A stretch of 64,000 nt of DNA from Bacteroidota bacterium (GTDB lineage Bacteria; Bacteroidota; Bacteroidia; Bacteroidales; Lentimicrobiaceae). The stretch is from positions 81,603 through 145,602 of the forward strand of contig WSXX01000009.1 in the NCBI GenBank assembly GCA_009773515.1. Reading direction: 5' to 3'. Every line of letters starts with the position of its first letter. The stretch's first letter is position 1. Shown here one piece after another: positions 25,635-33,995 of this stretch. The notes below the pieces were generated by a model, which was not told the DNA's origin, did not search any database, and was given only the letters and a program-made list of their open reading frames with translations. A program made the position numbers and the translations under genes.

Positions 25635-25877
25635 ATGCCAGGCTTTGATCAAAATGGCCCTATGGGCAGAGGTCCTATGACCGGAAGGCGCATGGGACGA
25701 TGCATGAATCCAGATTCAAATACCGGAAAACAATCCCCAACAATCACCAATGATGAAGCGAAAATAAATCCGGCAGAAGACACCCGCACAAACGGCATGG
25801 GCGCTGGCTTAGGACGGGGAAGATGTGGAAGAGGACAGGGACGGGGAATGAGAAACCGTTTCAGGGGTGGTTGCTGA
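25635..25877 (+). CDS. DUF5320-like micro-protein (second)
   Basis: An 80-residue protein with the clearer family opening MPGFDQNGPMGRGPMTGRRMGRC. It ends in a repeated Gly/Arg/Cys tail (GLGRGRCGRGQGRGMRNRFRGGC). A strong Shine-Dalgarno (AAGGAGG) precedes the start at 25635. It has three cysteines: one in the head and two in the glycine-rich tail. It forms a pair with the preceding micro-protein. Function is unknown. Confidence 0.78.
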   Translation: MPGFDQNGPMGRGPMTGRRMGRCMNPDSNTGKQSPTITNDEAKINPAEDTRTNGMGAGLGRGRCGRGQGRGMRNRFRGGC

Positions 25878-25935
25878 AATTCTCCGGCAAACGACAAAAG
25901 AAATATATAGTTCAAACTCACAAAAAAGTTAAATC

Positions 25936-26448
25936 ATGGGAAAACAAGCAATTAAAGTCTCATCAGTAGATGTTGATGAACTCCTGAAGATGCTGAATGC
26001 GGCCCTTTCAGAAGAGTGGCTGGCCTATTACCAGTATTGGATTGGTGCGAGAATGATGGAAGGCCCGATGAGAAGTGAAGTTGAGCCGGAATTGCTGCTT
26101 CATGCCGATCAGGAATTGAATCATGCTGTAATGGTTGTAAACAGGATTATCCAACTGGGAGGAACTCCGGTAATTAATCCCACAGAATGGACCAAACTGG
26201 CCCGCTGCAGTTACGACGAACCTTCGGACCCTTATATTGAAGTAATTCTGGAGCAAAATCTGCAAGGTGAAAGATGCGCCATTCAGCGTTATCAGGAAAT
26301 TGCCGACTTCACCAGCGGAAAAGACCACAGCACTCACCAGATGGCGGTTACAATTCTCAACGAAGAACTGGAACATGAAAACGACATTGAAGACTGGATC
26401 AATGATATCAGGAGAATGAAAGAAGAATTTAAGAAAATAAGGTTTTAA
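25936..26448 (+). CDS. Ferritin-like diiron protein (bacterioferritin/Dps-like)
   Basis: A 170-residue four-helix protein with ferritin-like metal ligands: LSEEWLAYYQYWIGARMM in helix 1, HADQELNHAVMVVNRIIQLGG in helix 2, EVILEQNLQGERCAIQRYQEI in helix 3 and TILNEELEHENDIEDW in helix 4. The E and ExxH residues fit a diiron centre. It could store or oxidise iron for the surrounding metal-cofactor genes, or detoxify peroxide in an anaerobe. No haem ligand was identified. Confidence 0.82.
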   Translation: MGKQAIKVSSVDVDELLKMLNAALSEEWLAYYQYWIGARMMEGPMRSEVEPELLLHADQELNHAVMVVNRIIQLGGTPVINPTEWTKLARCSYDEPSDPYIEVILEQNLQGERCAIQRYQEIADFTSGKDHSTHQMAVTILNEELEHENDIEDWINDIRRMKEEFKKIRF

Positions 26449-26467
26449 TAACACTAATAAAAATAGC

Positions 26468-26845
26468 ATGAAAAAAAGAATCGCCATACCAATGGCAGGC
26501 AGTTTATTGAGTGAGCATTTCGGACATTGTCAGGCATTTGCTTATGTAGATGTTGAGAATAACAGCATTTCTAAAATAACAATGATGGAACCCCCTGAAC
26601 ATCAGCCAGGCACCTTCCCAAAATGGGTAGCTGCGAATGGCGCAACTGATGTAATAGCCGGTGGCATGGGTCCAATGGCAGTAAATCTTTTTAATGAAGC
26701 AGGAGTTAACGTTTTTGTAGGAGCTCCACTTGACACTCCTACAAATCTGGTTAATAATTTTCTGGCTGGGAAGCTGAGCCTGAGCGCCAACTATTGCGAC
26801 CATCACGGTGAAGATGACCACCACGGACATGGACACAAGCACTGA
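26468..26845 (+). CDS. NifX/NifB-C-like protein with His-rich tail (second of three)
   Basis: A 125-residue protein of the FeMo-cofactor-binding fold (MKKRIAIPMAGSLLSEHFGHCQAFAYVDV). It ends in a histidine-rich tail (YCDHHGEDDHHGHGHKH) that probably binds a transition metal. The tail contrasts with the other two paralogues in the cluster. The start of the next gene overlaps its end. Confidence 0.86.
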   Translation: MKKRIAIPMAGSLLSEHFGHCQAFAYVDVENNSISKITMMEPPEHQPGTFPKWVAANGATDVIAGGMGPMAVNLFNEAGVNVFVGAPLDTPTNLVNNFLAGKLSLSANYCDHHGEDDHHGHGHKH

Positions 26846-27707
26846 GAATCTCACGGTGATTGATCCGAGATGCAAAGATTGTTTATTAAGAACCTATCAG
26901 AGATTATTTGATAAGTTCGAAATTCCAGCTTCCAAACAGCATGATTTTCTGAATTATTTCAGGGAACTTATCAAAACTGGTGACTTTGCAACAACACCTG
27001 AGATACAACGGGAACTAAGCATCAGATTCTGCTCTATTTCAGGTATTGATGATCCGTTTGCAGAAGAAAAAGCAGAAAGTAATCGCATAGCTTCAGTTCT
27101 TTACACTGAATGGAAGCCAAAAGTACTGGCTTCAGACGATCCGTTTGAACTTGCGTTAAGGCTGTCGATTGCAGGAAATATCATGGATTATGGAGCCAAC
27201 AACAGATTTGACATCCATCAGACTATTGAATACGTCAACTCGGTAGATTTCGCAATTGATCATACTCATTTGTTGCAACATGAAATCAAACGGGCCAAAA
27301 CAATACTCTACCTTGGTGATAATGCCGGAGAAATTGTATTTGATAAGCTATTTCTTGAAACAATCAATCATCCGGGTGTAACCTATGCAGTGAGAGGTGG
27401 AATCACACTAAATGATGTGACCTTTAAGGATGCTGAATTGATTGAGATGAATACAGTTGCACGGGTGATTTCAAACGGATTTGATGCCCCTTCAACAGTA
27501 ATTGCAAGAAGCAGCGCCGAATTTTTAGCTGAATATCACCCAGCTGATCTCATAATTTCAAAAGGGCAAGGAAATCTGGAGGGACTAATTGATGAAAACG
27601 ATCCGCGAATTTTCTTTTTATTGATGGTAAAATGCGATTTGATGGCCGAAAAACTGAATGTTGTAAAAGGAAGTTTTGTTGTGTTAAATAAAACCAAAGC
27701 TCCGTGA
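26829..27707 (+). CDS. DUF89/ARMT1-like protein
   Basis: A protein of about 292 residues with a DUF89 core. The N-terminal metal-linked region is CKDCLLRTYQRL, then come ILYLGDNAGEIVFDKL, DAPSTVI, and LIISKGQGNLEGL. In characterised relatives this fold is a metal-dependent phosphatase acting on damaged sugar phosphates and related metabolites. Three ATGs are possible (26808, 26814, 26829). The last gives the shortest overlap with the NifX-like gene, so I chose it without strong evidence. The metabolite is unknown. Confidence 0.8.
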   Translation: MDTSTENLTVIDPRCKDCLLRTYQRLFDKFEIPASKQHDFLNYFRELIKTGDFATTPEIQRELSIRFCSISGIDDPFAEEKAESNRIASVLYTEWKPKVLASDDPFELALRLSIAGNIMDYGANNRFDIHQTIEYVNSVDFAIDHTHLLQHEIKRAKTILYLGDNAGEIVFDKLFLETINHPGVTYAVRGGITLNDVTFKDAELIEMNTVARVISNGFDAPSTVIARSSAEFLAEYHPADLIISKGQGNLEGLIDENDPRIFFLLMVKCDLMAEKLNVVKGSFVVLNKTKAP

Positions 27708-27795
27708 GCAAGGCCTGATAATTAGTGAATCGATTCTGCGAAGTGCAGGATGTGTTTCTATCAGTAGTGAGTTTACACTTTAAATAAACAAGACT

Positions 27796-28239
27796 ATGGC
27801 AAACATCAAAGTTGGAATAATCATCTGCGACCGGTATCATACCTGTGCAGGTGGTAAATGTTTCAGATCGCTTCAGAAACGTGAAGGCGCTTTTGAAATG
27901 TATAAAGACCACGAGGTTGAACTCGCGGCTTATACGACCTGTGGTGGATGTCCCGGCGGAAACATAGAATATGCGCCTGAAGAGATGAGAAAAAATGGTG
28001 TAACGCATGTTCATTTTGCAACAGGGTTTCTTGTTGGTTATCCTCCTTGTCCTTACATGGAACACTTTCGAAATTTCATCCCTGAAAAACATGGAATGAA
28101 AGTCATTTTCGGCACACATCCGATTCCACAAAAATACTATCTGACACATCAGAACCTTGAAACCTGGAATACCCCTTTTCTGCAGGAAGCCATTCAGCAA
28201 ACTTTAACCAATGAGAAGATGAGGTTGAACTATGACTAG
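27796..28239 (+). CDS. CGGC-domain protein
   Basis: A 147-residue protein with the CGGC family features: CDRYHTCAGGKCFRSL near the N-terminus, TTCGGCPGGNIEYAPEEM in the middle and GYPPCPYMEHFRNFI later. At least seven cysteines suggest metal or cluster binding. These proteins occur in anaerobes beside MinD/ferredoxin ATPases, which follow here with an eight-base overlap. The molecular role is unknown. Confidence 0.82.
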   Translation: MANIKVGIIICDRYHTCAGGKCFRSLQKREGAFEMYKDHEVELAAYTTCGGCPGGNIEYAPEEMRKNGVTHVHFATGFLVGYPPCPYMEHFRNFIPEKHGMKVIFGTHPIPQKYYLTHQNLETWNTPFLQEAIQQTLTNEKMRLNYD

Positions 28240-29116
28240 CCAAAAACCTTTGAAAATTGCCATCGCCAGCGGCAAAGGAGGCACAGGAAAAACTACCCTT
28301 TCAACCAATCTTGCAGCCTTTATTGCAGAACAACAGGAAGTGGTTCTGGTCGATCTTGATGTTGAAGAGCCCAATTCAGGCCTTTTCTTAAACGGTGAGA
28401 TGATCCATGAAGAGTTTAATTATAAAATGACTCCTCAGTGGGATGAATCCAAATGTACTGTGTGCGGGATTTGCAGGAAGGTTTGCAATTTTCATGCGAT
28501 TATTCAACTTGGGCCATCTATTCTGGTTTTTCCTGAGTTGTGCCACAGTTGTTATGCCTGTTCGGAGTTATGCACTGTTGATGCTTTGCCGATGGTTCCT
28601 AAGAAAACCGGTATCCTGAAAGAGTTCAGCTCAGGAAACCTTCATTTTATTGAAAGCCGTCTCGATATCGGCGAGGAACAAGCTGTTCCAACCATCGCAA
28701 AGACAAAAAAATACGCAATCGGGAAATTCCCGGATGCACAATTCACACTGTTCGATTCTCCACCCGGAACTTCCTGCCCGATGATGGAAGTCATTAAAGA
28801 TGTTGATTTTGTTATTCTGGTTACAGAGCCTACGCCTTTTGGCCTTCACGATCTGAGCCTTGCAGTTGAAACCATTCGTGCATACAAAAAACCCTGTGGC
28901 GTGGTTATCAACCGATACGGAATCGGCAACAACGATGTGATTGAATACTGCCAGAATGAAAACATCCCCATCCTGGCTAAGATAGCCAACAGCCGGGAAA
29001 TCGCTGAATTATATTCCTCAGGAAAACTTATTTACCGGACTATTCCGGAAGTAAAAGTGGCTTTAAATGAAATTCTTGACTATTGTCTGAACAATGTGGA
29101 AGGGGGAAATAAATGA
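28232..29116 (+). CDS. MinD-superfamily ATPase with inserted 2x[4Fe-4S] domain (first)
   Basis: A 294-residue P-loop ATPase. The deviant Walker A is GKGGTGKTT (residues 14-22), with DLDVEEPNSG next. A ferredoxin domain is inserted at residues 75-120 with Cys75/78/81/85 and Cys104/107/110/114. The ATPase core resumes with LFDSPPGTSCP and VILVTEPTPFGLHDL. These proteins couple ATP hydrolysis to iron-sulfur or metal-cofactor handling and usually come as tandem pairs, as here. It overlaps the next gene by four bases and probably forms a heterodimer with it. Confidence 0.9.
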   Translation: MTSQKPLKIAIASGKGGTGKTTLSTNLAAFIAEQQEVVLVDLDVEEPNSGLFLNGEMIHEEFNYKMTPQWDESKCTVCGICRKVCNFHAIIQLGPSILVFPELCHSCYACSELCTVDALPMVPKKTGILKEFSSGNLHFIESRLDIGEEQAVPTIAKTKKYAIGKFPDAQFTLFDSPPGTSCPMMEVIKDVDFVILVTEPTPFGLHDLSLAVETIRAYKKPCGVVINRYGIGNNDVIEYCQNENIPILAKIANSREIAELYSSGKLIYRTIPEVKVALNEILDYCLNNVEGGNK

Positions 29117-29994
29117 AAGAAATTGTTATAATTTCAGGCAAAGGCGGAACCGGAAAAACTTCACTGACAGCAGCATTTGCAGTTCTGGGCGGAAATGATG
29201 TTGTGGTTGCTGATTGCGATGTGGATGCAGCAGATATGCATCTGTTGTTGCAACCTGATTTTAATTATTCTGATGATTTTTACAGTGGCGAACTTGCCTA
29301 CATTGAACAAGCTGACTGTATAAGGTGTGGAAAATGCAAAGATGTTTGCCGGTTCGACGCAATTTCAGTCAAGCTCAACAGATTCACCATTGATCCAATG
29401 AATTGCGAAGGCTGCGGCTATTGTGCACGTATTTGCCCTGCACACTGCATAAGAAACAAGTCACGCCTGGCCGGCAAGTGGTACATATCGAACATCAGAA
29501 CCGGCAGTATAATGGTTCATGCCCGATTGGGTATTGGGGCTGATAACTCAGGAAAACTGGTGGCAAAAGTCAAAGATGAAGCCAAAGGAATTGCCATTGA
29601 AGAACAAAAAGAATTCGTTCTTATTGATGGTTCACCAGGCATAGGTTGCCCGGTGGTTTCATCACTTTCCGGAGCCAGTTTTGTCGTATTGGTTACAGAA
29701 CCTTCTGTTTCCGGCCTTCATGATTTAAAGCGTGTTTATGAACTGGTTAAAAAATTCAAAATTAGAGCTGCTTGCATTATCAATAAAGCCGATATAAACC
29801 TTGTAAAGTGCGCTGAAATTGAGCAGTTTCTTGCAGAAGAAGGTATAGTGCATTTAGCGGATCTGCCTTATGATGAAAACTTTACCAAAGCTATGACACA
29901 AGGTCAAACCATCGTTGAATACGATGATGGTCTTTTGAAAGACCTGGTGACGGATAGCTGGGAGAAAGTGAAAAGGTTGGTAAGAGAAGAGTGA
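29113..29994 (+). CDS. MinD-superfamily ATPase with inserted 2x[4Fe-4S] domain (second)
   Basis: A 293-residue partner of the preceding protein. Walker A is SGKGGTGKTS (residues 8-17), with ADCDVDAADMH next. Ferredoxin motifs have Cys69/72/75/79 and Cys98/101/104/108. Later come LIDGSPGIGCPVVSSL and VVLVTEPSVSGLHDL. The two proteins are alike in design but clearly diverged. Their tandem occurrence with NifX-like and DUF5320 genes is a recurring arrangement in anaerobes; the cofactor they serve has not been settled. Confidence 0.9.
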   Translation: MKEIVIISGKGGTGKTSLTAAFAVLGGNDVVVADCDVDAADMHLLLQPDFNYSDDFYSGELAYIEQADCIRCGKCKDVCRFDAISVKLNRFTIDPMNCEGCGYCARICPAHCIRNKSRLAGKWYISNIRTGSIMVHARLGIGADNSGKLVAKVKDEAKGIAIEEQKEFVLIDGSPGIGCPVVSSLSGASFVVLVTEPSVSGLHDLKRVYELVKKFKIRAACIINKADINLVKCAEIEQFLAEEGIVHLADLPYDENFTKAMTQGQTIVEYDDGLLKDLVTDSWEKVKRLVREE

Positions 29995-30195
29995 AAAATG
30001 AAAAGTGAAGAGTGAATGCCTTGGGAACGCGAAGCGATAACGAGGAAAAGTGAAAAATCAATGACTGACGGAAGGTCATTGTAAATAATTACTTAAATGC
30101 CAAATCAGAGCGTCCTTCTCCTTGAGGAGAAGGTGCCCCAAGGGCGGATGAGGTGAAAGGTTAAAAGTTAGTGACAATAAATCATTGACATTGAA
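29995..30195. repeat. Intergenic low-complexity and repeat debris
   Basis: Contains short repeated GTGAAAAATGAAAAGTGAAGAG-like runs and an arm-loop-arm around CTCCTTGAGGAGAAGG at about 30119-30134. The wording AAGGTGCCCCAAGGGCGGAT is of a kind often seen between Bacteroidota genes. It interrupts an otherwise tight operon. No gene is visible. Confidence 0.55.
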
Positions 30196-30219
30196 GTGAA
30201 AACAATAAAAACAAATAAA

Positions 30220-30558
30220 ATGAAAATTGCATTTACCTCTTCCGGAACGACCTGGGAGTCAATTATTGACCCACGTTTCGGAAGAACAGAATACATCGTC
30301 ATTTTTGACGAAGAGAGTCAGGAATTAAGCGCTGTTGACAACAGTTCAGTAAAAAACGAGGCACATGGGGCAGGAACTGCAACATCGCAGCGGGTATTTG
30401 AACTGAGCCCCGATGTACTCATCACAGGAAACGGCCCCGGCGACAATGCTTCAACCGCATTAAAGCATTTAAAAATGAAAATACTGGTGAATGCCCATGA
30501 TCTTACGTTAAGGCAAGCCTATGAAAAATACAAAAATGGAGAATTGAAGGAAGTGTAA
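30220..30558 (+). CDS. NifX/NifB-C-like protein (third of three)
   Basis: A 112-residue protein opening MKIAFTSSGTTWESIIDPRFGR with the same fold as the proteins at 25096 and 26468. An upstream GTG at 30196 is in frame, but the ATG at 30220 begins exactly at the conserved strand and is preferred. It lacks the His tail of the second copy. It contains GNGPGDNASTAL in the second half, the usual loop of the family. Confidence 0.87.
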   Translation: MKIAFTSSGTTWESIIDPRFGRTEYIVIFDEESQELSAVDNSSVKNEAHGAGTATSQRVFELSPDVLITGNGPGDNASTALKHLKMKILVNAHDLTLRQAYEKYKNGELKEV

Positions 30559-30585
30559 TTCTATCAATTTTTGAGATTGTGAAAT

Positions 30586-31098
30586 ATGAGCGGATACATC
30601 CATCTCTACACCGGCAATGGAAAAGGCAAAACCACAGCTGCGCTGGGTCTTGCACTCAGGGCTGCAGGAGCGGGCAAACGCATATTTATTGCTCAATTTG
30701 TGAAAGGAATGCATTACGCAGAACTGGATGCATTAACCCGCTTCCCGGAAATTGAACTGAAACAATACGGTCTGGATTGCTTTATTGTGAACGAGCCAAC
30801 CCAAAAAGATATTGATGCAGCGCGGCAAGGATTGACAGAAGTGACTGCAATAATTACAGGAAACAAATGTGACATAGTAATACTCGATGAACTCTGCATT
30901 GCACTTCATTATCATCTTTTTGAAACAGAAGAGATACTTTCACTTCTGAATGCTAAACCGGACAATATGGAAATCGTGATGACCGGACGTTACGCTCCTC
31001 CGGAACTCTATGATGTTGCCGATCTGGTAACCGAAATGACCGAAATTAAACATTACTACTCAAAAGGAATTGAAGCCCGCAAGGGAATTGAATTTTAA
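30586..31098 (+). CDS. Corrinoid adenosyltransferase (CobA/CobO/BtuR family)
   Basis: A 170-residue P-loop protein. The Walker A is GNGKGKTTAALGLALRAAG, followed by RIFIAQFVKG, DIVILDELCIALHYH and TGRYAPPELYDVADLVTEM, the family hallmarks. It adenosylates cob(I)alamin or cob(I)yrinate with ATP. Its position downstream of the NifX and MinD/ferredoxin genes is unusual, since no other cobalamin gene is in the window. It may supply adenosylcobalamin in a more general way. It precedes the PLP lyase by 16 bases. Confidence 0.93.
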   Translation: MSGYIHLYTGNGKGKTTAALGLALRAAGAGKRIFIAQFVKGMHYAELDALTRFPEIELKQYGLDCFIVNEPTQKDIDAARQGLTEVTAIITGNKCDIVILDELCIALHYHLFETEEILSLLNAKPDNMEIVMTGRYAPPELYDVADLVTEMTEIKHYYSKGIEARKGIEF

Positions 31099-31114
31099 CT
31101 AAATACTACGAAAA

Positions 31115-32296
31115 ATGAACACGAATGACAAAGGTTTCAACACCAAACTAATCCATGCAGGTGCTTTTGACGACGAATTCGGGAGCGCAACTGTTCCCAT
31201 CTACCAATCATCAACCTTCAGGTTTAAAAGTGCACAGGATGGTGCCGATTGCTTTTCAGGGAAAAGCGACGGATACATTTATACCCGCATCGGAAATCCA
31301 ACAATCAGGGCATTTGAACAAAACATTGCTGCACTTGAAAACGGGTTCGACGGCATTGCAACCAGTTCAGGAATGGGCGCAATCACCAGCGTTTACATGG
31401 CTCTGTTGGGTGCAGGCAGTCACATTGTAAGCTCTGATGCCGTTTATGGTCCGGCACGTGGTGTGCTCGAACAGGATTTCTCCAGATTTAATGTGGAAGC
31501 CAGTTTTGTAAATACTTCGAACACCGACAACATTATCGCAGCCATAAAACCCAACACCAAAGTTTTGTATATTGAAACTCCGGCAAATCCAACCATGGAT
31601 ATTACCGATATTGTTGCCTGTGCAAAAATCGCAAAAGAACACAACCTGATTCTTGTGGTTGACAACACTTTCTGCTCACCTTACCTGCAGAAACCACTCG
31701 ATCTGGGTGCAGATGTGGTACTCCATTCCATCACAAAGTTCATCAATGGCCATGCTGATATTGTTGGCGGTGTGATTGTAACAAAAGATCCGGAATTATA
31801 CAAGAAGATCAGGCATTCAATGGTTTACATGGGTTGCAATATGGACCCCACACAGGCATTTATGGTTATCAGGGGTGTAAAAACCCTTGCAATAAGGATT
31901 GAGCGGGCCCAGGAAAACGCAATGAAAGTAGCTCACTTCCTGCAATCGCATCCTAAAGTTGCCTGGATCAGATATCCCGGACTGGAAGATCATCCACAAT
32001 ACGAACTGGCATGTAAACAAATGAAAGGCTTTGGTTCAATGATGAGTTTTGGCCTTAAAGGTGGCTATGATGCAGGCAAGAAACTGATGGATCACCTGCA
32101 TCTGGCAATTCTGGCAGTATCGCTTGGTGGCGTAGAAACACTCATTCAACACCCTGCCTCTATGACCCATGCGGCTGTAAGCCACGAAAATAAAATTGCC
32201 GCAGGAATTACCGACGATCTTGTCAGGTTTTCTGTTGGTATTGAAGATGTTGAAGACATTATTGAAGACCTGAGAAAAGGTCTGGAAACAGTATAA
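31115..32296 (+). CDS. Cys/Met-metabolism PLP enzyme (methionine gamma-lyase or cystathionine gamma-synthase type)
   Basis: A 393-residue aminotransferase-fold enzyme of the trans-sulfuration family. Hallmarks are TKLIHAG, VPIYQSSTFRF, YTRIGNPTIRAFE, SSGMGAITSV and the PLP-lysine segment HSITKFINGHADIVGG. The C-terminal part has AVSLGGVETLIQHPASMTHA. Members split or form C-S bonds of methionine, cystathionine or homoserine esters. The site where the known methionine gamma-lyase has its special cysteine reads VYGPARG here, so the exact reaction is open. Gamma-lyase would release methanethiol, which would fit the sulfur-rich surroundings. Confidence 0.85.
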   Translation: MNTNDKGFNTKLIHAGAFDDEFGSATVPIYQSSTFRFKSAQDGADCFSGKSDGYIYTRIGNPTIRAFEQNIAALENGFDGIATSSGMGAITSVYMALLGAGSHIVSSDAVYGPARGVLEQDFSRFNVEASFVNTSNTDNIIAAIKPNTKVLYIETPANPTMDITDIVACAKIAKEHNLILVVDNTFCSPYLQKPLDLGADVVLHSITKFINGHADIVGGVIVTKDPELYKKIRHSMVYMGCNMDPTQAFMVIRGVKTLAIRIERAQENAMKVAHFLQSHPKVAWIRYPGLEDHPQYELACKQMKGFGSMMSFGLKGGYDAGKKLMDHLHLAILAVSLGGVETLIQHPASMTHAAVSHENKIAAGITDDLVRFSVGIEDVEDIIEDLRKGLETV

Positions 32297-32307
32297 AAAA
32301 CAAAAAA

Positions 32308-33663
32308 ATGAAAAAGACAGATGTATTGATAATTGGCGGAAGCGCGGCCGGAATGGTTGCTGCAGTAACAGGTAAATCATCGTGGAGTGATAAAAGCTTT
32401 ATTCTGGTAAAGAAACAGAAGGACATGATGGTTCCCTGCGGTATCCCTTACATTTTTGGCACACTCGAAAGCAGTCAGCAAAACATTATGCCTGTGGATA
32501 CAATGCTGGCAAAATCGGGCGTCGAATCACTGGTGAATGAAGTAGTTGCCATAGACAAAGAGGCAAAAACCGTTACTCTTGATGATGGCCAGCTGATCGG
32601 CTACGACAAACTTGTAATTGCAACCGGATCAACTCCTTTAAAACCCGAATGGCTCAAAGGTGCCGATCTCGACAATGTTTTTGTGATACCGAAAGACAAA
32701 ACCTACCTTGATGTAATGAAAGGCAAAATTGACAATCTGAAGAAGGTTGTTGTAATCGGAGCCGGATTTATCGGGGTTGAGTTTTCAGATGAACTTCAAA
32801 AAAATGGTCATGAAGTCTGGCTTATCGAAAAAGAAAAATCGATTCTGTATTCTGCCTTTGATGATGAAATTGCTTCAAGGGTTGCAGGCATACTTGAAAA
32901 CCGCGGCGTTAAGATTATCACCGGAAACGGAATAAGCGAAGTAACCGGAACAACTAAAGCGGAAGGCGTAAGACTGGAGAACGGCGATATACTTGAAGCC
33001 GATGCAGTTATTCTATCAATGGGATATAAACCCAATACCGAACTGGCTGCAAAAGCTGGAATTTTTGTTGATGAAAGTGGTTTTATCGCTGTTGATGAAT
33101 ATATGCGCACCCATGTTAAAGATATATTTGCGATTGGTGACTGTGCCCAGAAACGCGATTTTATCACACGCAAACGTGTTCCTACGATGCTTGCCTCTAC
33201 AGCTTGCGCTGAAGCCCGTGTTGCCGGAATGAATCTTTTCAACATACATGTTGTAAAAACTTTCAGCGGAACCATTGGCATTTACTCAACCGCCATAGGT
33301 GAATATGGATTTGGCACAGCTGGTTTAACTGAAAACAGAGCTGATGAAGAAAATATTGCCGTTGTAACCGGCGTTTTCGAAGGTATTGACCGTCACCCCG
33401 GAAATCTGCCTGACACCCACAAGCAATTGGTAAAACTGATTGTTGCAAAATACTCCGGCGTTATAGTTGGTGGTGAAGTAATTGGCGGGCTCAGTGCCGG
33501 TGAGTTAACCAATGTAATCGGTCTGGCGATTGAAAACCGCATGTCGATCAACGGATTACTCATTTCACAAATTGGCACTCACCCTTGCCTTACCGCATCG
33601 CCGGCTGCATATCCACTGATCAAAGCTGCCGAAATTATTTCAGCAAAACTCAGAAATCTTTAA
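32308..33663 (+). CDS. CoA-disulfide reductase / NAD(P)H sulfur reductase-like flavoprotein
   Basis: A 451-residue FAD- and NAD(P)H-binding oxidoreductase. The FAD motif is LIIGGSAAGMVAA (residues 7-19), the NAD motif is VVVIGAGFIGVEFSDEL, and the second FAD motif is IFAIGDCAQ. The single redox cysteine is in MMVPCGIPYIFG, the arrangement of CoA-disulfide reductases and NADH-dependent sulfur reductases, which use CoA persulfide chemistry. A C-terminal dimerisation domain follows. The 11-base gap to the PLP enzyme suggests one transcript. A role in polysulfide or CoA-disulfide reduction is plausible but inferred. Confidence 0.86.
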   Translation: MKKTDVLIIGGSAAGMVAAVTGKSSWSDKSFILVKKQKDMMVPCGIPYIFGTLESSQQNIMPVDTMLAKSGVESLVNEVVAIDKEAKTVTLDDGQLIGYDKLVIATGSTPLKPEWLKGADLDNVFVIPKDKTYLDVMKGKIDNLKKVVVIGAGFIGVEFSDELQKNGHEVWLIEKEKSILYSAFDDEIASRVAGILENRGVKIITGNGISEVTGTTKAEGVRLENGDILEADAVILSMGYKPNTELAAKAGIFVDESGFIAVDEYMRTHVKDIFAIGDCAQKRDFITRKRVPTMLASTACAEARVAGMNLFNIHVVKTFSGTIGIYSTAIGEYGFGTAGLTENRADEENIAVVTGVFEGIDRHPGNLPDTHKQLVKLIVAKYSGVIVGGEVIGGLSAGELTNVIGLAIENRMSINGLLISQIGTHPCLTASPAAYPLIKAAEIISAKLRNL

Positions 33664-33684
33664 CCATTTTTCCTGCCAACCTTC

Positions 33685-33722
33685 AAAACCCCTGTTGCAT
33701 TTTTTGCTTCAGGGTTTTTTAT
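33685..33722 (+). terminator. Terminator of the metal/sulfur cluster
   Basis: AAAACCCCTG at 33685-33694 pairs with CAGGGTTTT, followed by TTTTAT. It lies about 20 bases after the flavoprotein stop. Confidence 0.8.
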
Positions 33723-33995
33723 TTCTCCATACTAAAGTATCCTCGCGAAGCCACGAAATTTTAGTTCAGGTAATAATGCTGATCAATCAATACTACTTTC
33801 CTGAATAAGCGATTTAAAAAGTCAAATAAACATTCGGCCATTAGCATTGTTAATTTCTGATTCCAGGCGTAAGTCTTTAACCACTTGCATATTATCATGC
33901 GTAAACGGAAGCCGTCAGATATTTCATCTTATTTACCTGATTGCTCCTGACTGCGCATGCTTTGATTTATTGTTTAACCAAAACCTGACTGAAAA

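Noticed and set aside
30196..30219. GTG start for the third NifX-like gene
   Set aside because: It adds eight Lys/Asn/Thr-rich residues before the conserved first strand. ATG 30220 is the family start.
32308..33663. Dihydrolipoamide dehydrogenase (E3) for the oxoglutarate dehydrogenase
   Set aside because: It has one redox cysteine in the CGIPY arrangement and lacks the CxxxxC disulfide of E3.
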